From the NCBI RefSeq assembly GCF_000374865.1, contig NZ_KB895452.1, positions 682,001-746,000 on the forward strand: a DNA stretch of 64,000 nucleotides, given 5' to 3'. Both the position numbers and the translations under genes were made by a program. A model generated the notes under the pieces. The model saw only the letters and a program-made list of their open reading frames with translations, was not told where the DNA came from and did not search any database. Source of the stretch: Arthrobacter sp. 135MFCol5.1. Its GTDB lineage: Bacteria; Actinomycetota; Actinomycetes; Actinomycetales; Micrococcaceae. This document shows positions 44,480 to 52,186 of the stretch, one piece after another. Numbering within the stretch: the stretch's first letter is position 1; each line of letters opens with the position of its first letter.

Positions 44480-45702
44480 TTGCCGGCCTCCTGTGAATCG
44501 GTAGCAGCTGCGTCGCGGGCGAGTTCGTCGGCGAGCATGGCGGATTCTTCCGCCAGCTGCGGTGTCTGCCGGTCGAAAACGTGGCGGAACAGTTCCTGCG
44601 GGTCGACGGGAACATCCTCGCTGAGGCCTTCGCGGAGCTGCGCGGCAACGGCCTCGGCGTGTTCACGGATGCGGGCCTCGCCGTCGTCGTCCAACAACCC
44701 GCGGTCCGTGAGGTACGTGCGCATCCTGTTGACCGGGTCCTTGGCCCGCCACTCGGCAACCTCGCTGTTTTCGCGGTAGCGGGTGTCGTCGTCGGCGTTC
44801 GTGTGGGCCTGCATGCGGTACGTGTTCGCTTCCACCAGCAGCGGACCGGAGCCTTCTCGGGCGAGCTTGACGGCGCGGTCCAGGACGGCCAGGAGCGCCA
44901 CGACGTCGTTTCCGTCCACGCGCTCGCCGGCCATGCCGTAGCCCACGGCCTTGTGCGCGAGCGACGGCGCCACAGACTGGTGCGCCAGCGGCACCGAGAT
45001 GGCGTACTTGTTGTTCTGGACGAAGAAGATCACCGGCAGGTGGAAGACGGCGGCGAAGTTGAGGGCCTCATGAAAGTCACCTTCGCTGGTGGCTCCGTCG
45101 CCGCACATGGCCAGGACCACGGTGTCCTCGCCGCGGAGCTTGGCGGCGTGGGCCACCCCCACGGCGTGCAGCAGCTGGGTGGTCAGCGGGGTGCACTGGA
45201 TGCCCACCTTGTTTTCGAGGGGGTCGTAACCGCCGTGCCAGTCGCCGCGGAAAATGGTCATCACCTGCACCGGGTCCACGCCACGGGTCATGACGGCCAC
45301 GGCGTCACGGTAGGTGGGGAACATCCAGTCGGCGTCGGAGAGGCACAGGGCGGCGGCAACCTGGCAGGCTTCCTGCCCGTGGCTGGAGGGGTAGACGGCC
45401 ATCCGGCCCTGCCGGACCAAGGCGGAGTTCTGGTCGTTGACGCGGCGGCCGACGACGAGTTGCTCGTAGGCTGCCAGCAGTTCCTTGTCGCCGGGCACGG
45501 GGTATTCGTGGCCGGGCTGGGTGCCCTGCTCACCTTCGGGGATGAGCCGGCCGTCCGGGTCTACCATCTGGATCTGGTGCCGGGCGGGGAGCATGTAGTC
45601 CTCCACCGTGATGCCGAACTTCTTCACAGCTTCGGTCAGCGCGTTTCCTGCTGGCTCGGTGCTGGTGGTGTCCGGCGCGGTGTGGTCTGCGGAGATCGTC
45701 AT
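44476..45702 (-). CDS. 2-Oxoacid dehydrogenase E1 component, alpha subunit
   Basis: Alpha subunit, 408 residues. ThDP/Mg binding motif GDGATSEGDFHEALNFAAVF...QNN and the phosphorylation-loop-like YRMQAHTNADDDTRYR are clear. The N-terminal DYMLPARHQIQMVDPDGRLI fits the branched-chain/actinobacterial type. It decarboxylates 2-oxoacids (branched-chain or pyruvate) and hands the acyl group to E2. First gene of the E1alpha-E1beta-E2 operon; divergent Lrp gene upstream. E3 is not encoded here. Confidence 0.93.
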   Translation of the reverse strand: MTISADHTAPDTTSTEPAGNALTEAVKKFGITVEDYMLPARHQIQMVDPDGRLIPEGEQGTQPGHEYPVPGDKELLAAYEQLVVGRRVNDQNSALVRQGRMAVYPSSHGQEACQVAAALCLSDADWMFPTYRDAVAVMTRGVDPVQVMTIFRGDWHGGYDPLENKVGIQCTPLTTQLLHAVGVAHAAKLRGEDTVVLAMCGDGATSEGDFHEALNFAAVFHLPVIFFVQNNKYAISVPLAHQSVAPSLAHKAVGYGMAGERVDGNDVVALLAVLDRAVKLAREGSGPLLVEANTYRMQAHTNADDDTRYRENSEVAEWRAKDPVNRMRTYLTDRGLLDDDGEARIREHAEAVAAQLREGLSEDVPVDPQELFRHVFDRQTPQLAEESAMLADELARDAAATDSQEAGK

Positions 45703-45774
45703 TGGTCCGTCCTTCGGTTGCCACTATTCGCTCCCAGTATGGTCTCGCAGCAGGTTTCGTATCTACCGGGTGGG

Positions 45775-45823
45775 CAAATCGTGGAGAAGCTGCTTCAAAG
45801 TGCCTACTATGGGAGACGATTTG
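45775..45823. promoter_or_regulatory. Spaced inverted repeat between bkd-type operon and lrp
   Basis: CAAATCGT (45775-45782) and ACGATTTG (45816-45823), centres 41 bp apart (four helical turns). A plausible pair of half-sites for the divergent Lrp regulator, inferred from position. Confidence 0.45.
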
Positions 45824-45853
45824 TAACTGTGACGTGGATTACCGACGGGAGCC

Positions 45854-46324
45854 GTGGACAAAATGCCGGGCAAGGATGCAGCAGCCGAGGTCCCGCTGGA
45901 CGACATTGACCGCCGAATCATCAGTGAGCTCACCCGGGACGGACGGATGTCCGTGACCCAGGTGGCGGAAAACGTGCACATCTCCCGGGCACATGCCTAC
46001 TCGCGGATCGCCCGGCTGACCGGCGACGGGGTGCTGACCCGCTTCACCGCACTGGTAGACCCCATCAAGGCAGGGCTGAAGTCATCGGCCTATGTCACCC
46101 TCAAGCTGAAGCAGGACTCCTGGCGGGAACTTAGGGACCAGCTGGGCGCCATCCCGGAGGTACACCATATCGCCCTGGTGGGCGGTGATTTCGACGTGAT
46201 CCTCCTGGTCCGGGCCGTGGACAACATCGACCTTCGCCGGGTCATTTTCGACCAACTGCAGACCATGCCGGGCGTCCTGGATACGCAGACTTTCCTGGTG
46301 TTCGAGGACGTGGATACGCGGTAG
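45854..46324 (+). CDS. Lrp/AsnC-family regulator (BkdR-like)
   Basis: Regulator of 156 residues from GTG 45854 (ATG 45863 is an alternative). The helix-turn-helix is about 22-60 (RRIISELTRDGRMSVTQVA, NVHISRAHAYSRIARLTGDG) and the RAM ligand domain follows (SAYVTLKLKQDSWRELRDQL, EVHHIALVGGDFDVILLV). Divergence from a 2-oxoacid dehydrogenase operon is the classic arrangement of BkdR, which senses branched-chain amino acids. A short hairpin (46338-46362) follows its stop. Confidence 0.9.
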   Translation: MDKMPGKDAAAEVPLDDIDRRIISELTRDGRMSVTQVAENVHISRAHAYSRIARLTGDGVLTRFTALVDPIKAGLKSSAYVTLKLKQDSWRELRDQLGAIPEVHHIALVGGDFDVILLVRAVDNIDLRRVIFDQLQTMPGVLDTQTFLVFEDVDTR

Positions 46325-46590
46325 AAGCGGGCTAAGTCGCCGACCACCCCTTGCCGTCGGCGCCGGGAGGTGATGCCGACGCGCAGGGCAGGGCGTTGCC
46401 CACCCGTGCGAGTACCCGCCCGCCGATCCAAGTAGCGATCAATTCCAGTCGCTGGAAATTCGGGTACCACTACGTGTTGTTGCGCCCCTTTGCGTTCGCA
46501 AATATTGGGTCATCGATCCACCGGAAGGCACCTCGATGGAGCCACCTATGGGGGAACGGGTTCTCAATCACACACACAAGGAGTCTTTCC

Positions 46591-47046
46591 ATGCGCCCAA
46601 TGACCAAGAAGAACAAGATCGCCGCCGTCGCCATGTCCGCAGCCCTGGTGGCTGTTGGTGGCGGTGCCGCGTATGCCTACTGGAGCACCAACGGTTCGGG
46701 TACCGGCAACGCGGCCGCCTCGTCCGGGACGAAGGACGTCGTCCTGCACACCTCGTTCGCCGCTGACATCGCACCAGGCGAGACGAGGGCCGTGACCTAC
46801 ACGGCTGACAACCCGAACACGTCCAGCACTGTCGTCGGTTCCTTGACCCCGAGTGTCGTGACGAGCGACCCGACCAACTGTCTCGCCAGCTGGTTTACGG
46901 TCGACGCGTCCAACACACCGACGACCGTTTTGGCAAATACGACCGGAACGACTGTTGGTACCGGCACCTTGACCTTCAAAGACACCGCCACCAATCAAGA
47001 TGCCTGCAAGAGCGCCACTATCACCGTGAACGTCAGCAGCAAGTAA
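46591..47046 (+). CDS. Exported protein with SipW-type (A-Y-W) signal, first of locus 2
   Basis: Secreted protein of 151 residues with an AAGGAG ribosome-binding site. Signal: KKNKIAAVAMSAALVAVGGG then AAYAYWSTNGSG with Trp31. Mature part: beta-rich, TSFAADIAPGETRAVTYTAD, VVTSDPTNCLASWFTV and a terminal QDACKSATITVNVSSK, two cysteines. It resembles the major subunit at 18279 in position and in signal pattern. The 266-base leader (46325-46590) contains no recognised riboswitch. Confidence 0.8.
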   Translation: MRPMTKKNKIAAVAMSAALVAVGGGAAYAYWSTNGSGTGNAAASSGTKDVVLHTSFAADIAPGETRAVTYTADNPNTSSTVVGSLTPSVVTSDPTNCLASWFTVDASNTPTTVLANTTGTTVGTGTLTFKDTATNQDACKSATITVNVSSK

Positions 47047-47059
47047 ACCAACAGCCAGT

Positions 47060-47083
47060 CGGGGGCGGCGCAATCCGCCCCCG
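47060..47083 (+). terminator. Intercistronic hairpin after the first gene of locus 2
   Basis: CGGGGGCGG (47060-47068) pairs with CCGCCCCCG (47075-47083), six-base loop, no T run. Like the hairpin at 17701-17728, it directly follows the first A-x-W gene and may cut down downstream expression. Confidence 0.55.
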
Positions 47084-47123
47084 GCTTGCCGTCGTCTGCA
47101 CCAAGGAACAAGGGGGGCACAAG

Positions 47124-48260
47124 GTGCACAAGCAGGACGGGCCATCGCGGCACGGCACACGGAACGGCATCAAGGCGGCGTTCATCGCGTTGTTGTTGCT
47201 GCTGGCAAGTGCGGGGGCGCTGATCGCGGCATCGAACAATCCAAAGCCGGGCATCACTGTGCAGGTCTCCCCTGCCAGCCAGTCCGTCCAGCAGGGCCAG
47301 CCGGCAACCTACACGGTGACGGTGACGTCCACCGGAGGCTTCAGCGGAGCCGTCAACCTGGCCACCGCGGGACTCCCGGCCGGCGCGGCAGGCGCCTTCA
47401 CGCCGTCGTCCGTCACCCTGACCTCCGGCAGCACCTCGACCGCAACGCTGAACGCCACCACCAGCGCCAGCACCCCGGCCGGAACCAATGCCCTGACCAT
47501 TACCGGGACCAGCGGCAAGGTGTCCGGCAGCGTGGAGGCCAGCCTCACCGTGAATTACAAGATGTCCTCCGCGCTCTCGGTGGCCGCCACACCGGATTCC
47601 GTCACCGTCCCACCCGGTGCAACGGCCGTCTACACGCTGCAGTTGGCCCGCAACAACTTCCCCGCCGCAGTATCCTTCAGCGTCCAGGGCGGACTGCCCG
47701 CCGGCGCCACGGCAACGTTCTCTCCCACACCGACAACCGGCAACTCGAGCACGCTCCAGGTGGCAACCACGGCCGCCTCACCAACCGGCAGCTACAACCT
47801 GTACCTGGTGGGGACCGGAAAGGACGCCGCCGGGAAGTCGCAGTACGCCTACGCGAACGTCCAACTGGTCTTGGATTCAACCATCAAGCAGTTCACCCTC
47901 TCCGGTAACGTGCCCGGGACTCTGTCGCCCGGTACCTCGGCCGCACTGGACCTGCAGATCAGCAACCCGAACAACAAGTCTGTTTCCCTGACCAACCTGT
48001 CCGTAGCTATCGCGGGGGTTACCAGGAGCGCGGATGCCACAGCGAGGAACCTGGCGTGCACGGCGGCCGATTTCGCCCTCACCCAGTACAGCGGCCCGTA
48101 CCCCCTGATGGCGCCGACTGGCAGCAGTTCGCTGTCCGGTCTCCGCCTGGCACAGTCTGCTTGGCCGCGGGTGGGGATGCTGGACAGTTCCAGGAACCAG
48201 GACGGTTGCAAAGGCGCAACCCTCCAGCTCACGTACTCGGGATCAGGACAGGGGAACTGA
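47124..48260 (+). CDS. Membrane-anchored protein with Ig-like repeats
   Basis: 378 residues from GTG 47124 (GGGGGG upstream). One N-terminal helix (AAFIALLLLLASAGALIAAS) without the A-x-W motif of its neighbours. Outside are at least three beta-sandwich repeats: SPASQSVQQGQPATYTVTVT, TPDSVTVPPGATAVYTLQLA and GNVPGTLSPGTSAALDLQIS. The first two have LPAGA(A/T)(A/G)xFxP loops, as in bacterial Ig-like domains. A C-terminal Cys pair is present. Likely a stalk or adaptor of the surface structure; role inferred. Confidence 0.78.
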   Translation: MHKQDGPSRHGTRNGIKAAFIALLLLLASAGALIAASNNPKPGITVQVSPASQSVQQGQPATYTVTVTSTGGFSGAVNLATAGLPAGAAGAFTPSSVTLTSGSTSTATLNATTSASTPAGTNALTITGTSGKVSGSVEASLTVNYKMSSALSVAATPDSVTVPPGATAVYTLQLARNNFPAAVSFSVQGGLPAGATATFSPTPTTGNSSTLQVATTAASPTGSYNLYLVGTGKDAAGKSQYAYANVQLVLDSTIKQFTLSGNVPGTLSPGTSAALDLQISNPNNKSVSLTNLSVAIAGVTRSADATARNLACTAADFALTQYSGPYPLMAPTGSSSLSGLRLAQSAWPRVGMLDSSRNQDGCKGATLQLTYSGSGQGN

Positions 48261-48261
48261 G

Positions 48262-48750
48262 ATGACCAGCATCCACAGGCATCGCGGCATCAAGGCCGCG
48301 GCCCTCGCCGGGCTCCTGGCCACTGCCGGCGCCGGTACCGCCTACGCCTACTGGTCCGCGGCAGGCGGAGGCTCCGGGTCCGCCGCGGCCGGCACCATGC
48401 AGGCAGTCACCGTCGACGCCCTGGTGGCCGGCGACAACCCGAAGACGGCCCTCATCCCGGGCGGCAGCGCCGACGTCGTGCTCCGCCTGACCAATCCCAA
48501 CCCCTATTCGGTGCAGGTTTACGGCGTCACTGCGAACGGCCCCGCCGCCGCTGATGCCGCGCATCCGGGCTGCACCACCACCGGTGTCCGCTTCGCGGGT
48601 GCCGCGCCGCTCACTCCCGCAACGTACGTTGCCGCCAACTCATCAGCACTCATCACCCTCCCCGGAGCGGCCACCATGGACACCACTTCCCTCGCCGCCT
48701 GCCAGGGCGCAACCTTCAGCGTCCCCGTGACGGCGGAGGTGCGGAAATGA
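48262..48750 (+). CDS. Exported protein with SipW-type (A-Y-W) signal, third gene of locus 2
   Basis: Secreted protein of 162 residues, starting one base after the previous stop. Signal ends GTAYAYWSAAGGG with Trp31. Mature part: ADVVLRLTNPNPYSVQVYGV, a beta-sandwich-like strand pattern, cysteines in HPGCTTTG and LAACQGATF. Its last codons overlap the next gene (ATGA). Expected to be exported by a SipW-type peptidase; the only one seen is 31 kb away. Confidence 0.78.
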   Translation: MTSIHRHRGIKAAALAGLLATAGAGTAYAYWSAAGGGSGSAAAGTMQAVTVDALVAGDNPKTALIPGGSADVVLRLTNPNPYSVQVYGVTANGPAAADAAHPGCTTTGVRFAGAAPLTPATYVAANSSALITLPGAATMDTTSLAACQGATFSVPVTAEVRK

Positions 48751-50864
48751 GGTTCCTCCTGCTGCGCCGCCCGTCCCGCCGGCTGCCCTGGATCGTTACC
48801 GCCCTGCTGCTCCTGCTGGGAACGGGCACCGCCGCCTACGCGTTTTGGGCCTCAAGCACCAGCAGCAGCAACGCGGCCGCCGCTGCAGACACGCTCTCAC
48901 CAGGATCGAAGCCTGCGGTCACCGCCGCCGGCTCCGCATTAACGGTCACCTGGGCCGGCGGCACCACGGTGAACGGACGCGCCGCCACCGGCTACACCGT
49001 TGCACGCTATTCGGCGGCCACCGGCGGCACGGCTACCCCTGCCACGGGCGGCTGTGCCGGGACCGTCACCACGCTTACCTGCACGGAACTGTCTGTGCCC
49101 GGCGGCATCTGGTACTACACAGTGACGCCTGCGATTGCCCTGTGGACCGGCGCCGAGAGCCCGCGAAGCAACGGCACCAGCAGTGACTCCACCGCACCGG
49201 TGGCCACCGTTTCCGGAATCTCGCCCACGCCCAACGCGGCCGGCTGGAACACCACAAGCCCCGTCAGCGTGACGGTCACGGCAGATGACGGGGCCGCCGG
49301 GTCCGGCGTCGCCTCCATTTCCTACGTGCTCGACGGCGGCGCGCAGCAGACGGTCAGCGGCGCTGTGGCCAATGTCCCCGTCAGCGGCGACGGGACCCAC
49401 ACGCTCACATACTTCGCCACGGACAAGGTGGGCAATGCAGGGTCCGCGCAGAGCCAGACAGTGCGGATCGACACCCAGGCACCAGCCGCGCCGGCGTTCA
49501 CCCCTCCGGCGTACGTGAATGCCGGCAACGTTGGAGCGGTGCCGCTGACAGGCACCGCTGAGGCGGGGTCCAAGGTGACGCTTGTTGCCAGCGATCCGGG
49601 TTCCGCGCATTCCATTTCGGCCACGGTGACGGCATCGGGGACGGGTACCTGGTCTGCATCCCTGGACTTGACCAGCCTGAACCAAGGCGCAGTCACCTAC
49701 TCGGCCACGGCCACGGACGCCGCGGGCAATACCAGCCCGGCCAAGACGGCTACTTCCACCAAGGACACGGTGGCTCCGGCCGCAGCGCAGTTCTCGAGCG
49801 TGCCGCAATACGTGAACAGTGCCGGGGTTGGTTCGGTTCCCGTCGCCGGCACCGCTGAAACCGGCGCGGTGGTGACCGTTTCGGCGATGAGCCCGGGTTC
49901 AGCCGCGGTGGTTACCGGCACGGCGACTGCCACCGCTTCAGGCTGGGCGGTGAATCTCAACCTCACGTCCCTGAGGGACGGAACGGTGACGTACACGGTC
50001 ACCGTGACGGACTCCGCGGGCAACGCCAGCGTCCCTGCCACTACGACGGACACGAAGGACACCGTGGCACCCGTCCTGACCATCACGGCGCCGATGTACG
50101 TGAACCTCAGCAACTACACGGCCGTCCAAATTAGCGGCACGACAGATACAACCGGGCTTATTACGGTCACTGCCAGAAGCAGCGTGGCACCCAGCGTCAC
50201 AAAGCAGGTATCGGCTTCAGGCGCCTCCTGGTCCACCAGCATGGACTTGGCCTCGCTCGATCAAGGCATCCTGACGTTCACAGCATCTCTTACCGACGCG
50301 GCCGGTAACACGGGCAGCGCAACCGCGGCGAGCTCCACCACAAAGGACACAGTGGCACCCACAATCATGAGTATAGTGCTGGCCAATGGTGGCACCGTTG
50401 GGACAGCAGACGCAGGAGACACAATCACTATCGTGTATTCGGAGTTCATGGACGCTACCAAGTTCTGCTCCTCCTGGACTACTCCCGGAACCCAAAATCT
50501 CAACGCCAACAACGACGTTACGGTCACGTTCAACCACACCAGCTCAACCAACTCGATGACGGTATCCAGCAAAACGTGCACCCTGAACGTTGGAACTATC
50601 TCGCTAGGCGCTACTGCGAACTATGCATCGACAACCTCGCCGGTGGTCTTCGTCGGCGCGAATGCTGGCGCCAGTACGGTGAGCTGGAACCCTGCTACCA
50701 ACACACTGATCGTGAGACTGGGTAGCCCTAAGAACAACACCGGCGCGCAGGGAACCAACATTGCGGCAGACGTCCCCGTCTACACAGCTAGTTCAAGCCT
50801 CACGGACGCGGCAGGCAACCCCTTCGCTACGGCCAACAGCCCGTCAGGGGCATCGCGGTTCTGA
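48747..50864 (+). CDS. Large exported Ig-like repeat protein with A-F-W signal
   Basis: 705 residues. The signal LLLLLGTGTAAYAFWASS ends in the A-x-W pattern (Trp34). After a fibronectin-like first domain (about 50-140) are bacterial Ig-like repeats of about 87-90 residues with boundaries at STAPVATVSG, DTQAPAAPAF, DTVAPAAAQF, DTVAPVLTIT and DTVAPTIMS. Each repeat has TDAAGN or TDSAGN and LDLTSLNQG-type segments. The last domain (GTADAGDTITIVYSEFMDA) is a SwmB-like adhesin domain. It could be the outermost adhesin of the locus. Confidence 0.85.
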   Translation: MRFLLLRRPSRRLPWIVTALLLLLGTGTAAYAFWASSTSSSNAAAAADTLSPGSKPAVTAAGSALTVTWAGGTTVNGRAATGYTVARYSAATGGTATPATGGCAGTVTTLTCTELSVPGGIWYYTVTPAIALWTGAESPRSNGTSSDSTAPVATVSGISPTPNAAGWNTTSPVSVTVTADDGAAGSGVASISYVLDGGAQQTVSGAVANVPVSGDGTHTLTYFATDKVGNAGSAQSQTVRIDTQAPAAPAFTPPAYVNAGNVGAVPLTGTAEAGSKVTLVASDPGSAHSISATVTASGTGTWSASLDLTSLNQGAVTYSATATDAAGNTSPAKTATSTKDTVAPAAAQFSSVPQYVNSAGVGSVPVAGTAETGAVVTVSAMSPGSAAVVTGTATATASGWAVNLNLTSLRDGTVTYTVTVTDSAGNASVPATTTDTKDTVAPVLTITAPMYVNLSNYTAVQISGTTDTTGLITVTARSSVAPSVTKQVSASGASWSTSMDLASLDQGILTFTASLTDAAGNTGSATAASSTTKDTVAPTIMSIVLANGGTVGTADAGDTITIVYSEFMDATKFCSSWTTPGTQNLNANNDVTVTFNHTSSTNSMTVSSKTCTLNVGTISLGATANYASTTSPVVFVGANAGASTVSWNPATNTLIVRLGSPKNNTGAQGTNIAADVPVYTASSSLTDAAGNPFATANSPSGASRF

Positions 50865-50883
50865 TCTTGCCGTGGCGTGCACC

Positions 50884-50919
50884 AGCGGCTCCCCTTCGAT
50901 TCGTCGTCGGGGAGCCGCT
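50884..50919 (+). terminator. Terminator of exported-protein locus 2
   Basis: Perfect 11-bp stem AGCGGCTCCCC/GGGGAGCCGCT, 14-base loop, then ACACGTTTT. It starts 20 bases after the stop of the Ig-repeat gene. Confidence 0.8.
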
Positions 50920-50997
50920 ACACGTTTTCGACAACGATGTTCCCTGCGCAGCCCAGATATCGGGCGGCAGGCAGTTCGGATCGAGTTGGTTTGCCGG

Positions 50998-51093
50998 TCA
51001 CTTCCGGCGGCGCACCACCAGCACGATGTACAGAGCAACAGCCACCGCCACCAATGCTCCGACGCTGAGCCCCAAGCTTGCATTGTTGAGCAT
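50998..51093 (-). CDS. 31-residue single-span membrane protein
   Basis: ATG 51093 is preceded by GGAGGAG at ideal distance. The product is MLNNASLGLSVGALVAVAVA followed by LYIVLVVRRRK: one membrane helix of about 20 residues with a basic tail, expected N-out/C-in. It is embedded in a longer meaningless frame. Convergent with locus 2. Function unknown. Confidence 0.5.
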   Translation of the reverse strand: MLNNASLGLSVGALVAVAVALYIVLVVRRRK

Positions 51094-51264
51094 GCTGCGA
51101 CTCCTCCGAAGAGCAAATGGCCGTTGAAACTTCAGGATACGTCCGGCCTCTGAGAAGGCGATGAACAAATCCGTTCCCGGTCCGCCCGAAACTGATAAAC
51201 GCTGTGGTTCAATGGCGGTTGTGCCCCACAGCACAGTCAGGACCCCGAACACCAGGAGGACAGT

Positions 51265-51471
51265 ATGGCTGGAATCAATGCGAAGTTCGACAAGGAATAC
51301 CTCGACAAAGGCATCGACGACTTGGCTGCGGCGCCGGTCGAAGCACTGAAGGGCCTTTCCGAGGGCGACGCCCAAAAGCTCAAAGAGGCGCTGAACATCA
51401 AGACCGTCAAGGACTTGGGGACCAACAAGTTCTTCCTCTGGGCCCAGGCCGTCTCCAAGCTCGCGGAGTAG
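51265..51471 (+). CDS. Small helical protein
   Basis: 68 residues with AGGAGGACAGT before the ATG. The sequence contains LAAAPVEALKGLSEGDAQKL, KEALNIKTVKDLGTNKFFLW and VSKLAE, which looks like a single helix-hairpin-helix type domain of the kind involved in DNA or protein binding; this is tentative. Its neighbours are unrelated. A strong terminator follows. Confidence 0.75.
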   Translation: MAGINAKFDKEYLDKGIDDLAAAPVEALKGLSEGDAQKLKEALNIKTVKDLGTNKFFLWAQAVSKLAE

Positions 51472-51493
51472 CGGGCACAGGCACAGAATCCGA

Positions 51494-51529
51494 AGGAAGC
51501 CCCTGGCGCACACATGCCAGGGGCTTCCT
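51494..51529 (+). terminator. Terminator of the 68-residue protein gene
   Basis: 14-bp perfect stem AGGAAGCCCCTGGC/GCCAGGGGCTTCCT with an eight-base loop, 22 bases after the stop. No T run. Confidence 0.7.
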
Positions 51530-51675
51530 GCTGGTCAGGGGCACAAACACCAACGTCCAGAGGTCCAAGAATCTCCACAGCGGTTGCACAGCGGAGCCCT
51601 ACATCGGGAACAGCCGGGGCCCGGATGCTTGATTCATCCCCCTCCAGCGGAGGGCCAACCCAGAAGGAGCCCCAC

Positions 51676-52095
51676 ATGAAGACCACCTTAAAGTCAGCGA
51701 TCGCCAGCCTCGCCCTCGCAGCAGCCATCGGCGGTGGTGCCTTGGCCAGTGCGGCGTTGCCGGCCAATGCCGCCACTACGGACTCGAGCACCAGCCAGTC
51801 CAGCACCGGCACGTCCACCAGTCAGGCTCCGCGGGACGAATCAAAGGGCGGCCACCAGGCCAACGGCATCACGGAGACGCTCCTCACCGGGGACACCGCG
51901 ACCAAAGTGACGAACGCCGCCCTGGCGGCGAACCCCGGCGCCACCATCCAGCGCGTGGAAAACGACGCCGAAAGCGCCACCTACGAGGCCCACATCATCA
52001 CGTCGGATGGAACGCGCGCCACCGTCTACCTGGACGCCTCCTTCACCGTGACTTCCACGGAAACCGGCGGCCCCGGCGGCGGCCCGCAGGGCTGA
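51676..52095 (+). CDS. Secreted PepSY-like domain protein
   Basis: Exported protein of 139 residues. Signal: TLKSAIASLALAAAIGGGAL then ASAALPANA. After a Ser/Thr-rich linker, ETLLTGDTATKVTNAALAAN, PGATIQRVENDAESATYEA and TVYLDASFTV resemble a PepSY-type domain with one helix and a three-stranded sheet. PepSY proteins often inhibit or chaperone secreted proteases. GGAG lies before the ATG. It is convergent with the M50 protease operon, separated by a terminator. Confidence 0.75.
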   Translation: MKTTLKSAIASLALAAAIGGGALASAALPANAATTDSSTSQSSTGTSTSQAPRDESKGGHQANGITETLLTGDTATKVTNAALAANPGATIQRVENDAESATYEAHIITSDGTRATVYLDASFTVTSTETGGPGGGPQG

Positions 52096-52127
52096 CCCGG
52101 ACGCACGGTAACCCAACAGGAAACCCA

Positions 52128-52166
52128 TTGAGCCCGGCACCCTTTTCACAAGGGTGCCGGGCTCAA
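52128..52166. terminator. Bidirectional terminator
   Basis: Perfect 17-bp stem TTGAGCCCGGCACCCTT with its complement, five-base loop, between the convergent PepSY-like gene and the M50 protease gene. T and A runs flank each side. Confidence 0.85.
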
Positions 52167-52186
52167 AGGTGCAACCGGTCCGGTGG

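Noticed and set aside
46325..46590. Riboswitch (for example c-di-GMP type) before exported locus 2
   Set aside because: The leader is long, but I found none of the conserved riboswitch core sequences that I know.
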